DNA of 62,127 bases from CAZBWP01 sp964630265 (GCA_964630265.1 CAZVRW010000016.1:1-62127); one strand, 5' to 3'. Positions 21,083 through 28,727 are shown, numbered from the stretch's first letter. Notes: generated by a model from the letters alone, not told the origin. Numbers and translations: made by a program.

Positions 21083-21571
21083 ATGTCCCGCTGCATGTTG
21101 AGGGAAAGACCGTTCAGCCGGTCCATTGACCTGCTCCGTGCAGCCGATCTGCGTCCGACGCGCCAGCGCCTGGCGCTGGCGCGGTTGCTGTTCGAGGGCG
21201 GTGACCGACACGTCACTGCCGAAGGCCTGCACGAGGAAGCCCTGACGGCGGACGTCAAGGTGTCGCTGGCGACGGTCTACAATACGCTGCACCAGTTCAC
21301 TGCGGCCGGGCTCTTGCGCGAGATCGTCGTTGACGGGACCCGCTCGTATTTCGACACCAACACCTGCGACCATCATCATTTCTTCTTCGAAGGTACGGGC
21401 CGTCTCGCTGACATTCCGGCCGAGCAGGTGGTCGTCTCCACCATTCCGACCCCGCCGCAGGGCACCAGCATCGCCCGCGTCGACGTCATCGTGCGCGTCA
21501 CGACTGATAATGATAATCAGCAAAATCAGCGTGTTGACGGCCACTTTAGAGACGTTCAAAAAACTCCTTGA
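21083..21571 (+). CDS. irr: Iron response regulator Irr (Fur superfamily)
   Basis: A 162-residue Fur-superfamily regulator. Irr-type identity is supported by D-L-R-P-T-R-Q-R-L-A-L-A-R-L-L-F, H-V-T-A-E-G-L-H-E-E-A, V-S-L-A-T-V-Y-N-T-L-H-Q-F and the H-H-H run in T-C-D-H-H-H-F-F-F-E that binds heme in Irr. In alphaproteobacteria Irr represses or activates iron and heme genes and is inactivated or degraded when heme is plentiful. ATG at 21083 is chosen over a TTG at 21059. The last ~25 residues (from T-T-D-N-D-N-Q-Q) look like an extension beyond the usual family end, and that DNA also holds operator-like motifs. Confidence 0.88.
   Translation: MSRCMLRERPFSRSIDLLRAADLRPTRQRLALARLLFEGGDRHVTAEGLHEEALTADVKVSLATVYNTLHQFTAAGLLREIVVDGTRSYFDTNTCDHHHFFFEGTGRLADIPAEQVVVSTIPTPPQGTSIARVDVIVRVTTDNDNQQNQRVDGHFRDVQKTP
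21506..21519. promoter_or_regulatory. Fur-box-like sequence at the 3' end of irr
   Basis: GATAATGATAATCA matches the first 14 bases of the classical 19-base Fur box without mismatch (two GATAAT hexamers in tandem, then CA). It lies in frame within the irr extension, about 150 bases before the rubrerythrin start. Binding is inferred from the motif only. Confidence 0.45.
21545..21561. promoter_or_regulatory. ICE-like (Irr box) motif upstream of rubrerythrin
   Basis: TTTAGA-GACG-TTCAAAA resembles the iron control element bound by Irr (TTTAGAA, short spacer, TTCTAAA), with about two mismatches in the specified positions. It sits about 100 bases before the rubrerythrin ATG and inside the last codons of irr. 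This suggests Irr control of the downstream genes. Confidence 0.45.
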
Positions 21572-21610
21572 CGCCATCCACGGCGACTGCGACACTGTGA
21601 GAGTGAGTTG

Positions 21611-21627
21611 ATAGCGTTCGCTATGAT
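21611..21627 (+). promoter_or_regulatory. Dyad overlapping a -10-like element before rubrerythrin
   Basis: ATAGCG-TT-CGCTAT (21611-21624) is a perfect palindrome whose right arm runs into TATGAT (21622-21627), a good -10 hexamer, 37 bases before the gene. No clear -35 is seen at the expected distance, which would fit an activator-dependent or extended promoter. The ribosome-binding site AAGGGAG lies at 21651-21657. Confidence 0.4.
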
Positions 21628-21664
21628 TCCGGCGACGCTCCACCTGTCGTAAGGGAGAAACACG

Positions 21665-22084
21665 ATGGCTCAGCTTAAGGGGTCGAAGACCGAGAAGAAC
21701 CTGCAGGACGCCTTCGCCGGCGAATCGCAGGCCAACCGCCGTTATCTCTACTTCGCGCAAAAGGCCGACGTGGAAGGCTACAATGACGTCGCCGCCGTGT
21801 TCCGTTCGACCGCCGAAGGCGAGACCGGACACGCGCATGGCCATCTGGAGTTCCTGGAAGCCGTTGGCGATCCGGCAACCGGGCTGCCGATCGGCGCCAC
21901 GTCCGTCAACCTTCAGGCGGCAATCGCCGGCGAAACCCACGAATACACCGACATGTATCCCGGCATGGCAAAGGTCGCCCGCGAAGAGGGCTTCGAGGAG
22001 ATCGCCGACTGGTTCGAGACCCTCGCTAAGGCCGAGAAGTCCCACGCCGGTCGGTTCCAGCGGGCCCTCGACACCCTCGACTGA
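21665..22084 (+). CDS. Rubrerythrin-type diiron protein (no rubredoxin domain)
   Basis: A 139-residue four-helix ferritin-like protein with two E-x-x-H motifs (E-T-G-H and E-K-S-H) plus further glutamates (A-G-E-S, A-G-E-T-H-E-Y) that together supply diiron ligands. Rubrerythrins reduce hydrogen peroxide using electrons from rubredoxin-like partners. The C-terminal rubredoxin domain of classical rubrerythrins is absent, so an outside electron donor is needed. The next two genes encode a two-cluster Fe-S protein and DUF3501, a grouping seen in other proteobacteria. The strong AAGGGAG site fixes the start. Confidence 0.92.
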   Translation: MAQLKGSKTEKNLQDAFAGESQANRRYLYFAQKADVEGYNDVAAVFRSTAEGETGHAHGHLEFLEAVGDPATGLPIGATSVNLQAAIAGETHEYTDMYPGMAKVAREEGFEEIADWFETLAKAEKSHAGRFQRALDTLD

Positions 22085-22130
22085 TCCGCGGTCGGGCAGC
22101 GGCTCCGCTCCCCCCGCGCGGGGCCTTTCA

Positions 22131-22171
22131 CCCGTCACGCGATCGGCGCTAAGCTGGACTCGCGTGACGGG
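22131..22171. repeat. Perfect 11-base inverted repeat between rubrerythrin and the Fe-S gene
   Basis: CCCGTCACGCG (22131-22141) and CGCGTGACGGG (22161-22171) are exact reverse complements, with a 19-base loop. Just before it, CCCCGCGCGGGG (22112-22123) is a palindrome followed by CCTTT. The pair could be a weak terminator plus an operator or mRNA stem that sets the ratio of rubrerythrin to the downstream proteins. Confidence 0.55.
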
Positions 22172-22272
22172 GCGGTCCCGTCCCGCATCGGGCTGCGCCC
22201 CCAAGCGCTCAAGCAAGCGTTCCCGGCACACGATCCGCCCGTCGGCCCCGGGCGGCGCGAAAGGAGAGAGCC

Positions 22273-23610
22273 ATGCGCGAAGGCAGTCTGGACGCGCCCA
22301 TCCGTCATCCCATCGCGTGGCGCGACGCGGACTTCTATGACGAGGCGAAGCTGGATGCGGAGCTGCGCCGGGTCTTCGACATCTGTCACGGCTGCCGACG
22401 GTGCTTCAATTTGTGCGACAGCTTTCCGCGGCTGTTCGACCTGATCGATGGGTCGGAGAGCGGCGAACTGGACACCGTCCAAAGCGCCGATTTCAAGCCG
22501 GTGGTGGATGCCTGCACGCTCTGCGACATGTGCTTTCTGACCAAATGTCCCTACGTGCCGCCACACGAGTTCAACCTGGACTTCCCACACCTGATGCTGC
22601 GCTATCGCGCGGTCGAGAAGAAACAGGGCAAGGTGCCGTTCGCGGCGCGGCAGCTCACCGAGACCGATCGCAACGGCAAGCTGGCCGCCGCAGTGGCTCC
22701 GGTCGCCAATTGGTCCAGCCGCTGCGGCAATACGCTCACCCGCCCGCTGCTCGAGAAGGTCGCCGGCGTGCATCGGGACGCGCACCTTCCGGAATATCAC
22801 GGCCGTACCTTCGCCGCCGCCGCCAAGCGGACAAAGCCCAAGGTCAATCGCAGCGCGCCAGGGTTCGGGCGCAAGTCGGTGATCTATGCCACCTGCTTCG
22901 CCAACTACAACAATCCGGCGATCGGTGAGGCCACCCTCGGCGTGCTCGCCCGCAACGGCGTCGAGACCGAGGTCGTCTATCCGGCCTGCTGTGGCATGCC
23001 GCAACTCGAGCACGGCGACCTCGCGCGCGTCGCCGAAAAGGCGCGCCACATCGCCGCCGAGCTGCGACCGTGGATCGACAAGGGCTACGACGTCGTCTCC
23101 CTGGTGCCGTCGTGCTCGCTGATGATGAAGTTCGAGTGGCCGCTGATCGAGCCCGACGACACCAACGTCAAGGCGCTGAGCCAAGCGGTGTTCGACGCCT
23201 CGGAGTACATCGTCGAGATCGCCCGCAAGAACGGGCTGGCGGATGGCCTGAAGCCGGTGGCCGGTGGCGTCGCCATGCACATCGCCTGTCACGCCCGCGC
23301 CCAGAACATGGGTCAGAAGGCCACGGAGCTGCTGAAGCTGTTGCCAGAGACAGAGGTGACGGTGATCGAGCGCTGCTCGGGGCACGGCGGCTCGTGGGGC
23401 ATCATGAAGGAGAACTTCGACGTGGCGCTGAAGGTCGGCCGCCCGGTGGCCCGCCAGGCCCGCGACAGCAAGGCCGGCTTCGTCGTCTCCGAGTGCCCGC
23501 TGGCCCGCGATCATATCATCCAGGGGATGGAGCGCCTCGACGGCGACGGCGCCACGGTCGAGCCTGTGCATCACCCGATCCAAATTCTTGCGCGCGCGTA
23601 TGGCCTTTAG
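22273..23610 (+). CDS. Two-[4Fe-4S], CCG-domain oxidoreductase subunit (GlpC/HdrD-like)
   Basis: A 445-residue protein. The N-terminal ferredoxin-like part has two cluster motifs: C-H-G-C-R-R-C-F-N-L-C (about residues 38-48) and C-T-L-C-D-M-C-F-L-T-K-C (about 80-91). The C-terminal half has CCG-type cysteine motifs, Y-P-A-C-C-G-M-P and a degenerate E-R-C-S-G-H-G-G, as in heterodisulfide reductase HdrD and glycerol-3-phosphate dehydrogenase GlpC. No flavin or catalytic dehydrogenase gene lies beside it, so it probably acts as an electron-transfer unit for rubrerythrin; that is inference. GGAGAGAG precedes the ATG. Confidence 0.85.
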   Translation: MREGSLDAPIRHPIAWRDADFYDEAKLDAELRRVFDICHGCRRCFNLCDSFPRLFDLIDGSESGELDTVQSADFKPVVDACTLCDMCFLTKCPYVPPHEFNLDFPHLMLRYRAVEKKQGKVPFAARQLTETDRNGKLAAAVAPVANWSSRCGNTLTRPLLEKVAGVHRDAHLPEYHGRTFAAAAKRTKPKVNRSAPGFGRKSVIYATCFANYNNPAIGEATLGVLARNGVETEVVYPACCGMPQLEHGDLARVAEKARHIAAELRPWIDKGYDVVSLVPSCSLMMKFEWPLIEPDDTNVKALSQAVFDASEYIVEIARKNGLADGLKPVAGGVAMHIACHARAQNMGQKATELLKLLPETEVTVIERCSGHGGSWGIMKENFDVALKVGRPVARQARDSKAGFVVSECPLARDHIIQGMERLDGDGATVEPVHHPIQILARAYGL

Positions 23611-23637
23611 CCGAGACTGCAACGGAGAGTGAGGACC

Positions 23638-24234
23638 ATGAACGCCCAAACCATCAGCCGCGACGACATTCTCTCGATGGACGCCTACGAGCGCGTCCGC
23701 GATGAGCGCCGGCGCGCCGTCACCCAATTGAAGCGCGACCGTCGCGTCGCCGTCGGCCCGGACGCCACCTTCTATTTCGAGAACCGCGACACGATGCTGC
23801 ACCAGATCCACGAGATGTTGCGCATCGAGAAGGGCGGGGAGGAGCAGGTGGCCGACGAACTGGCGGCCTACGCGCCGCTGGTGCCCGATGGTCGGACCCT
23901 GGTGGCGACGATGATGATCGAGATCGACGACTCGGTGCGCCGCCATCGCGTGCTGTCCGGGCTTGGCGGCATCGAGAATACGATCACGCTCACCATCGAC
24001 GGCGCGGTCGTCGCCGCGGTGCCGGAAGGCGACGTCGAACGCACCAAGGAGGACGGCAAGACGTCATCGATCCACTTTCTGAAGTTTCCGTTCTCCCCGG
24101 CCGAGATCGCGGCGTTCCGGGAGCCGGGCCGGCGGGTGGTGCTCGCCATCGGCCACCCCGGTTATGATCACATGGCCGCGCTGTCGGCCGCCACCCGCGC
24201 CGCCCTCGCCGCCGACTTCGACGCGACGGGCTGA
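23638..24234 (+). CDS. DUF3501 family protein
   Basis: A 198-residue soluble protein of unknown function, recognised from I-L-S-M-D-A-Y-E-R-V-R near the start, F-Y-F-E-N-R-D-T-M-L-H-Q-I-H-E-M-L and H-F-L-K-F-P-F. It lies 27 bases after the Fe-S gene with a GGAGAGTGAGGA site, so the two are almost certainly co-transcribed. The association rubrerythrin, GlpC-like Fe-S protein, DUF3501 recurs in proteobacteria, which implies a shared role in peroxide or iron handling. It has no cysteine pattern of its own that suggests a cofactor. Confidence 0.85.
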   Translation: MNAQTISRDDILSMDAYERVRDERRRAVTQLKRDRRVAVGPDATFYFENRDTMLHQIHEMLRIEKGGEEQVADELAAYAPLVPDGRTLVATMMIEIDDSVRRHRVLSGLGGIENTITLTIDGAVVAAVPEGDVERTKEDGKTSSIHFLKFPFSPAEIAAFREPGRRVVLAIGHPGYDHMAALSAATRAALAADFDATG

Positions 24235-24245
24235 CGCGGCAGGAC

Positions 24246-24315
24246 CTAGTGGTTCGATGCTGACGGATGAGTCCCATCCGTCAGCTGAATCGAACCACCA
24301 GATCCGATCCACTAG
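24246..24315. repeat. Seventy-base palindromic element with CTAG ends (MITE-like or bidirectional terminator)
   Basis: TGGTTCGAT (24250-24258) pairs with ATCGAACCA (24289-24297), and inside it TGACGGATG (24261-24269) pairs with CATCCGTCA (24275-24283). CTAGTGG (24246-24252) is also matched by CCACTAG at the right edge (24309-24315). The whole fills the gap between the convergent DUF3501 and SH3 genes and supplies the TAG stop of the latter. It has no T-run. It could be a REP/MITE-type insertion serving as a terminator. Confidence 0.6.
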
Positions 24316-24815
24316 TCCAGGGTTTCGCCCGCGTAGAGGCCCCAGAGGGCGTTGCGGGCGACCCACCCGTTATATTGATCGACGACCAAACGGCAGGCGG
24401 GTGCCGTGGCCGGGCAGGCAACGATGCGCCCGACCACCCCCTGTTCCAGTCGGGCGATGATCCGGCTGTCGGGGCGCGCGGCGGCGCGCAGCGTGGTGTC
24501 GTCGGCGATCACCAGGACGGTGCGACGGCCGCTCAGCATGCTCTTGTGGACCCAGCCTTCGTCGCCCTGCCAATCGCGCACCTTGCGCCAATGGCTGTAC
24601 TCGTTGATCACCTCGATCGGCAGGGCGCGTTGCCGGAAGACCCAGTCCACCGGATATTGCGTCCCGGGGCCGGTGCGCATGTTAACCTCATCGGCCCGCA
24701 GGCTGACGAAGCGCGGCACCGGCAGCCCAGACCCCTCGGTGGCGGCGGCGGCGGTCGCGGCGAGGCCGAGCACGACCGCGAGCCAGAAGCGTGATCCTTG
24801 AAATCGCACGACCAT
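24312..24815 (-). CDS. Exported SH3-like domain protein
   Basis: A 167-residue protein with a signal peptide (F-W-L-A-V-V-L-G-L-A-A-T-A-A-A-A) and two bacterial SH3-type segments: V-N-M-R-T-G-P-G-T-Q-Y-P-V (about 55-67) and the later D-D-T-T-L-R-A-A-A-R-P-D-S-R. Such domains often bind peptidoglycan or regulate cell-wall enzymes. The start at M-V-V-R-F is chosen because it gives a proper signal peptide; the long open frame upstream is antisense to the next gene. Its stop codon lies within the right edge of the palindromic element. It is divergent from the dehydrogenase gene. Confidence 0.8.
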   Translation of the reverse strand: MVVRFQGSRFWLAVVLGLAATAAAATEGSGLPVPRFVSLRADEVNMRTGPGTQYPVDWVFRQRALPIEVINEYSHWRKVRDWQGDEGWVHKSMLSGRRTVLVIADDTTLRAAARPDSRIIARLEQGVVGRIVACPATAPACRLVVDQYNGWVARNALWGLYAGETLD

Positions 24816-24954
24816 ACGACCCGTCGTTGGCGAACTTTGATGCGATGGCCATGAAACCGCCGCGATCCCGCCGAGGTCAAGAGGCCTCGGGACTTTGACA
24901 GTCCGCGGCGGGGGTGCTATCGGCGAGGCGACGCGCGCGAACCCCGGGACGCCG

Positions 24955-25947
24955 ATGCCCAAAGACAAACCCATCGTCGTTGTCACCCGCAAGCTCCCCG
25001 ACGTCATCGAGACGCGGATGATGGAGCTGTTCGAGGTCCGCCTGAATCTCGCCGACGAGCCGATGAGCCAAGCCGAGCTGACCGCCGCGACGGCGGACGC
25101 CGATGTGCTGGTGCCGACCGTCACCGACCGAATCGACGCCAAGCTGATCAATGGCTTCGGCGACCGGCTGCAGCTAATCGCCAACTATGGTACCGGCGTC
25201 GACCACATCGATCTGCAGGCGGCGCGCAAGCGCGGCATCACCGTCACCAACACCCCCGACGTGCTGACCGAGGACACGGCCGAGATGACCATGGCGCTGA
25301 TCCTCGCCGTGCCCCGTCGCCTGACCGAGGGCGAACGGGTGCTGCGCGCCGGCGAATGGTCCGGCTGGTCGCCCACCTGGATGCTGGGCCGCCGCGTCTC
25401 CGGCAAGCGGCTCGGCATCGTCGGCATGGGCCGAATCGGCCAAGCCGTCGCTCGCCGTGCCCGCGCCTTCGACATGAGGATCCACTACCACAACCGCCGC
25501 CGGGTGCATCCCGACATCGAGGTGGAGCTGGACGCTACCTACCATGAGAGCCTCGACCAGATGCTGGCGCGGATGGACATCATCACCATCCACTGCCCGC
25601 ACACGCCGGCGACCTTTCACCTGTTGTCGGCGCGTCGCCTGAAGCTGATGCCGCCGCACGCGTACATCGTCAACACCGCGCGCGGCGAGATCATCGACGA
25701 GACCGCGCTGATCCGCCTGCTGCGCGGCCACGAGATCGCCGGCGCGGCGCTGGACGTGTTCGAGAGCGAACCGGCGATCAACCGCAAGCTGCTGACGCTG
25801 GACAACGTCGTGTTGCTGCCGCACATGGGCTCGGCCACCTGGGAGGGGCGCATCGGCATGGGCGAGTGCGTGCTGGTCAACGTCAAGTCGTTCGTCGACG
25901 GGCACACGCCGCCCAATTGGATCCTCCCCGAGGACGTCGGCTTCTGA
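24955..25947 (+). CDS. D-2-hydroxyacid dehydrogenase (glyoxylate/hydroxypyruvate reductase-like)
   Basis: A 330-residue NAD(P)-dependent enzyme. The Rossmann motif is G-I-V-G-M-G-R-I-G-Q; the catalytic Arg is in N-T-A-R-G-E, the Glu in D-V-F-E-S-E-P and the His in L-P-H-M-G-S-A-T. Y-G-T-G-V-D-H-I-D is the usual substrate-domain signature. The closest recognised type is glyoxylate reductase; the exact substrate is not readable. The chosen ATG begins M-P-K-D-K-P-I-V-V-V. The 139-base region before it also serves the divergent SH3 gene. Confidence 0.88.
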   Translation: MPKDKPIVVVTRKLPDVIETRMMELFEVRLNLADEPMSQAELTAATADADVLVPTVTDRIDAKLINGFGDRLQLIANYGTGVDHIDLQAARKRGITVTNTPDVLTEDTAEMTMALILAVPRRLTEGERVLRAGEWSGWSPTWMLGRRVSGKRLGIVGMGRIGQAVARRARAFDMRIHYHNRRRVHPDIEVELDATYHESLDQMLARMDIITIHCPHTPATFHLLSARRLKLMPPHAYIVNTARGEIIDETALIRLLRGHEIAGAALDVFESEPAINRKLLTLDNVVLLPHMGSATWEGRIGMGECVLVNVKSFVDGHTPPNWILPEDVGF

Positions 25948-26039
25948 GGGCACGTCGGCGTCGGCGGGTGGTTTCGGGCCAGCCGTCGCGCTATACGTTC
26001 GACGACCCTCGTATCGTTTCGGAGCAGGGCGCTGGAGCC

Positions 26040-26813
26040 ATGATGATCGTTCCGATGACGCGGCGCAGGTTTCTCCGGGGCGTGCTGGCCGGCAGCATCG
26101 TCGCCGTCAGCGGCTGCGCCTACAATCCGAGCCTCGGTCGCTCGCAACTGATTCTCGTGTCCGATGACCAGCTCGCCCAGCTCGGCGCGGCGACGTGGAA
26201 GGACATCAAGGCGAAGGAACGCTTAAGCCGCGACCGCGGCAAGCAGCGGATGCTGGAGCGGGCCGGCCAGCGCTGTGTCGACGCGGCGGGGCAGACCCAA
26301 TACGACTGGGAATTCGCCGTCTTCGACAATCCGCAGATCAACGCGTTCGCCGTTCCGGGCGGCAAGGTCGGCTTCTACAGCGGCATCTTCGACATGATGG
26401 ACAACGAGGCGCAGGTGGCCGCCGTCACGGGGCACGAGGTCGGCCATATCGCCGCCCGCCACTCGGCCGAGCGCTACAGCCAACAAGTGGCGGCGGGCGC
26501 GCTGCTCGCCGTCGCCGCCGCCGGCCTCGCCGCCAGCGACGTCCGCTATCGCAACGAGATCGCCGCCGTCCTCGGCGCCGGTGTGACCTTCGGCGTCATC
26601 CTCTCCTACTCCCGCGCGCACGAATACGAGGCCGACCGCCTCGGCGTCACCTACATGGCGAACACCGGCTACCGGCCCGCCGAGGCCGTCGCGTTCTGGG
26701 AGAACATGACGCAACTCAACCAAGCGCGGCCGCTGGAGTTCATGTCGACGCATCCGTCCGACGAAAACCGGATCGCCGCGATGCAGTCACAGGTCAGTCG
26801 CCTGCAGGCGTAA
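26040..26813 (+). CDS. M48-family metalloprotease, predicted lipoprotein
   Basis: A 257-residue protein with an export signal R-R-R-F-L-R-G-V-L-A-G followed by a lipobox V-S-G-C, so probably anchored by a lipidated cysteine near residue 24; the twin arginine suggests Tat export. The zinc motif H-E-V-G-H lies near residue 138, and the third ligand is likely in H-E-Y-E-A-D-R-L-G. Family members (LoiP/YcaL type) degrade misfolded envelope proteins. Two further ATGs three and fifteen bases downstream are possible starts. Lnt, encoded in this window, would complete its acylation. Confidence 0.88.
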   Translation: MMIVPMTRRRFLRGVLAGSIVAVSGCAYNPSLGRSQLILVSDDQLAQLGAATWKDIKAKERLSRDRGKQRMLERAGQRCVDAAGQTQYDWEFAVFDNPQINAFAVPGGKVGFYSGIFDMMDNEAQVAAVTGHEVGHIAARHSAERYSQQVAAGALLAVAAAGLAASDVRYRNEIAAVLGAGVTFGVILSYSRAHEYEADRLGVTYMANTGYRPAEAVAFWENMTQLNQARPLEFMSTHPSDENRIAAMQSQVSRLQA

Positions 26814-26867
26814 TTCGGGCGGCTGACGGGTGCGCTTCGGCGCGGCTGGCCGGGCGGCCGGGTTGGC

Positions 26868-26896
26868 TTGACCTCGGTATCGCCGGACCTTAGTGT
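26868..26896 (+). promoter_or_regulatory. Predicted promoter of etfBA
   Basis: TTGACC (26868-26873), a 17-base spacer, then TAGTGT (26891-26896), about 124 bases before the etfB ATG. G+C-rich dyads just upstream could end the protease transcript. Motif match only. Confidence 0.45.
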
Positions 26897-27019
26897 GACC
26901 ATCGCCGCGGCTGCGAAGGGGGAAACCGGTCCCGGCCCGGCGTTGTCTGGTTGAGGCACACCGTCGTCCGTCCGCCCGCGCCGGCCGCCTGTTGTCCGAG
27001 GGAGCATCACGGGTTCATC

Positions 27020-27769
27020 ATGAAAGTCCTGATCGCCGTCAAACGGGTCATCGATTACAACGTGAAAATCCGCGTCAAGGCGGATCAAACCGGGGTCGAG
27101 ACCGCCAACGTCAAGATGTCCATGAACCCCTTCGACGAGATCGCCGTGGAAGCGGCCATCCGCCTGAAAGAGGCCGGCACGGTCAGTGAGATCGTCGCCG
27201 TGTCCATGGGTGTCCAGCAGTGTCAGGAGACCATCCGCACGGCGTTGGCCATGGGCGCCGACCGCGGCATCCTGGTGCCGCATGACGGCGAACTGCAGCC
27301 GCTGGCGGTCGCCAAGCTGTTCAAGGCGATCGTCGATCGCGAGGAGCCGCGCTTGGTCATCATGGGCAAGCAGGCCATCGATGATGACTCGAACCAGACC
27401 GGACAGATGCTGGCGGCGCTGCTCGGTTGGGGCCAGGGGACGTTCATTTCCGGCCTGACGGTGGATGGCGACGCGGCCGAGGTGGTGCGCGAGATCGATG
27501 GCGGTCTGGAGACGCTGGCACTGACGCTGCCGGCGGTGCTCACCGTCGACCTCCGACTCAACACACCGCGCTATGCCTCGCTGCCGAACATCATGAAGGC
27601 GAAAAAGAAGCCGATCGAAACCCTGAGCCCGGCGGACCTTGGGGTCGACGTGACGCCACGGCTGAAAACGCTGAGGGTGGTCGAGCCGCCGAAGCGCGAG
27701 GCCGGTATCAAGGTCGACTCCGTCGCCGAACTCGTCGCCAAGCTCAGGAACGAAGCGAAGGTCATCTGA
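27020..27769 (+). CDS. etfB: Electron transfer flavoprotein, beta subunit
   Basis: A 249-residue subunit with M-K-V-L-I-A-V-K-R-V-I-D-Y-N at the start, the AMP/FAD-binding region including V-S-M-G and G-K-Q-A-I-D-D-D-S-N-Q-T-G-Q-M, and the recognition loop A-S-L-P-N-I-M-K-A-K-K-K-P that docks acyl-CoA dehydrogenases. ETF carries electrons from acyl-CoA and related dehydrogenases to the quinone pool through ETF-quinone oxidoreductase, which is not in this window. It overlaps etfA by one base (TGATG). Confidence 0.96.
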   Translation: MKVLIAVKRVIDYNVKIRVKADQTGVETANVKMSMNPFDEIAVEAAIRLKEAGTVSEIVAVSMGVQQCQETIRTALAMGADRGILVPHDGELQPLAVAKLFKAIVDREEPRLVIMGKQAIDDDSNQTGQMLAALLGWGQGTFISGLTVDGDAAEVVREIDGGLETLALTLPAVLTVDLRLNTPRYASLPNIMKAKKKPIETLSPADLGVDVTPRLKTLRVVEPPKREAGIKVDSVAELVAKLRNEAKVI

Positions 27770-28701
27770 TGAGCGTTCTGGTCATTGCCGAACACGACAA
27801 CGCCGGGCTCAGGCCCGCGAGCCTGAACACCATTGCCGCCGCCACGACATTGGGCGACGTCACCGTGCTCGTCGCCGGACAGGGCTGCCGCGGCGCCGCC
27901 GACGCCGCCGCCAAGGTGGCGGGCGTGGGCAAGGTGCTGCTCGCCGACAGCGCGGTTTATGCGCATCCGTTGGCCGAGTCGCTGACGCCGTTGATCGTCG
28001 GTCTCGCCAAGGATTACAGCCACGTGCTGGCGCCGGCCACCACCTTCGGCAAGAACGTGCTGCCGCGGGTCGCGGCGTTGCTCGACGTCGCCATGCTGTC
28101 GGACATCAGCGGCATTCAGAGCGCCGACACCTTCGTTCGGCCCATCTATGCCGGCAACGCCATGGCGACGGTGCAGAGCGCCGATGCGATCAAGGTGGTG
28201 ACGGTGCGCGGGACCGCCTTCGAGGCGGCGGCAGAGACCGGCGGCAGCGCCACGGTCGAGGAGGTCGCCGCCGGCGAGGATGCGGGCGTCTCACGTTTTG
28301 TCGGCCAGGAGCTGACCAAGAGCGAGCGCCCCGAACTCACCAGCGCCCGCATCGTCATCGCCGGTGGCCGCGGCATGCAGAGCGGCGACAACTTCCACCT
28401 GCTGGAGACCATCGCCGACAAGTTGGGGGCCGCCGTCGGGGCGTCGCGTGCCGCCGTCGATGCCGGCTTCGTGCCCAACGACTATCAGGTCGGGCAGACC
28501 GGCAAGGTCGTGGCGCCCGAACTGTACATCGCCGTGGGCATCTCCGGTGCCATCCAGCACTTGGCCGGCATGAAGGACAGCAAGGTCATCGTTGCGATCA
28601 ACAAGGATGAGGAGGCACCGATCTTCCAGGTCGCCGACTACGGACTGGTCGCCGATCTGTTCCAGGCGCTGCCGGATCTCGAAAAGGAACTCGGCGCATA
28701 G
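27769..28701 (+). CDS. etfA: Electron transfer flavoprotein, alpha subunit
   Basis: A 310-residue subunit. The C-terminal FAD-binding domain has G-G-R-G-M-Q, G-A-S-R-A-A-V-D-A-G, Q-V-G-Q-T-G-K-V-V-A-P and the loop G-I-S-G-A-I-Q-H-L-A-G-M. The ATG overlaps the etfB stop, indicating coupled translation of the heterodimer. An open frame extends upstream across etfB but is a shadow. A beta-oxidation-type dehydrogenase follows after 26 bases. Confidence 0.96.
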   Translation: MSVLVIAEHDNAGLRPASLNTIAAATTLGDVTVLVAGQGCRGAADAAAKVAGVGKVLLADSAVYAHPLAESLTPLIVGLAKDYSHVLAPATTFGKNVLPRVAALLDVAMLSDISGIQSADTFVRPIYAGNAMATVQSADAIKVVTVRGTAFEAAAETGGSATVEEVAAGEDAGVSRFVGQELTKSERPELTSARIVIAGGRGMQSGDNFHLLETIADKLGAAVGASRAAVDAGFVPNDYQVGQTGKVVAPELYIAVGISGAIQHLAGMKDSKVIVAINKDEEAPIFQVADYGLVADLFQALPDLEKELGA

Positions 28702-28727
28702 TCGTCGCCGGAACGGAGCCGGGCGCC

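Noticed and set aside
24816..25184. Long N-terminal extension of the SH3 protein
   Set aside because: It overlaps the divergent dehydrogenase gene antisense, and the shorter start gives a proper signal peptide.
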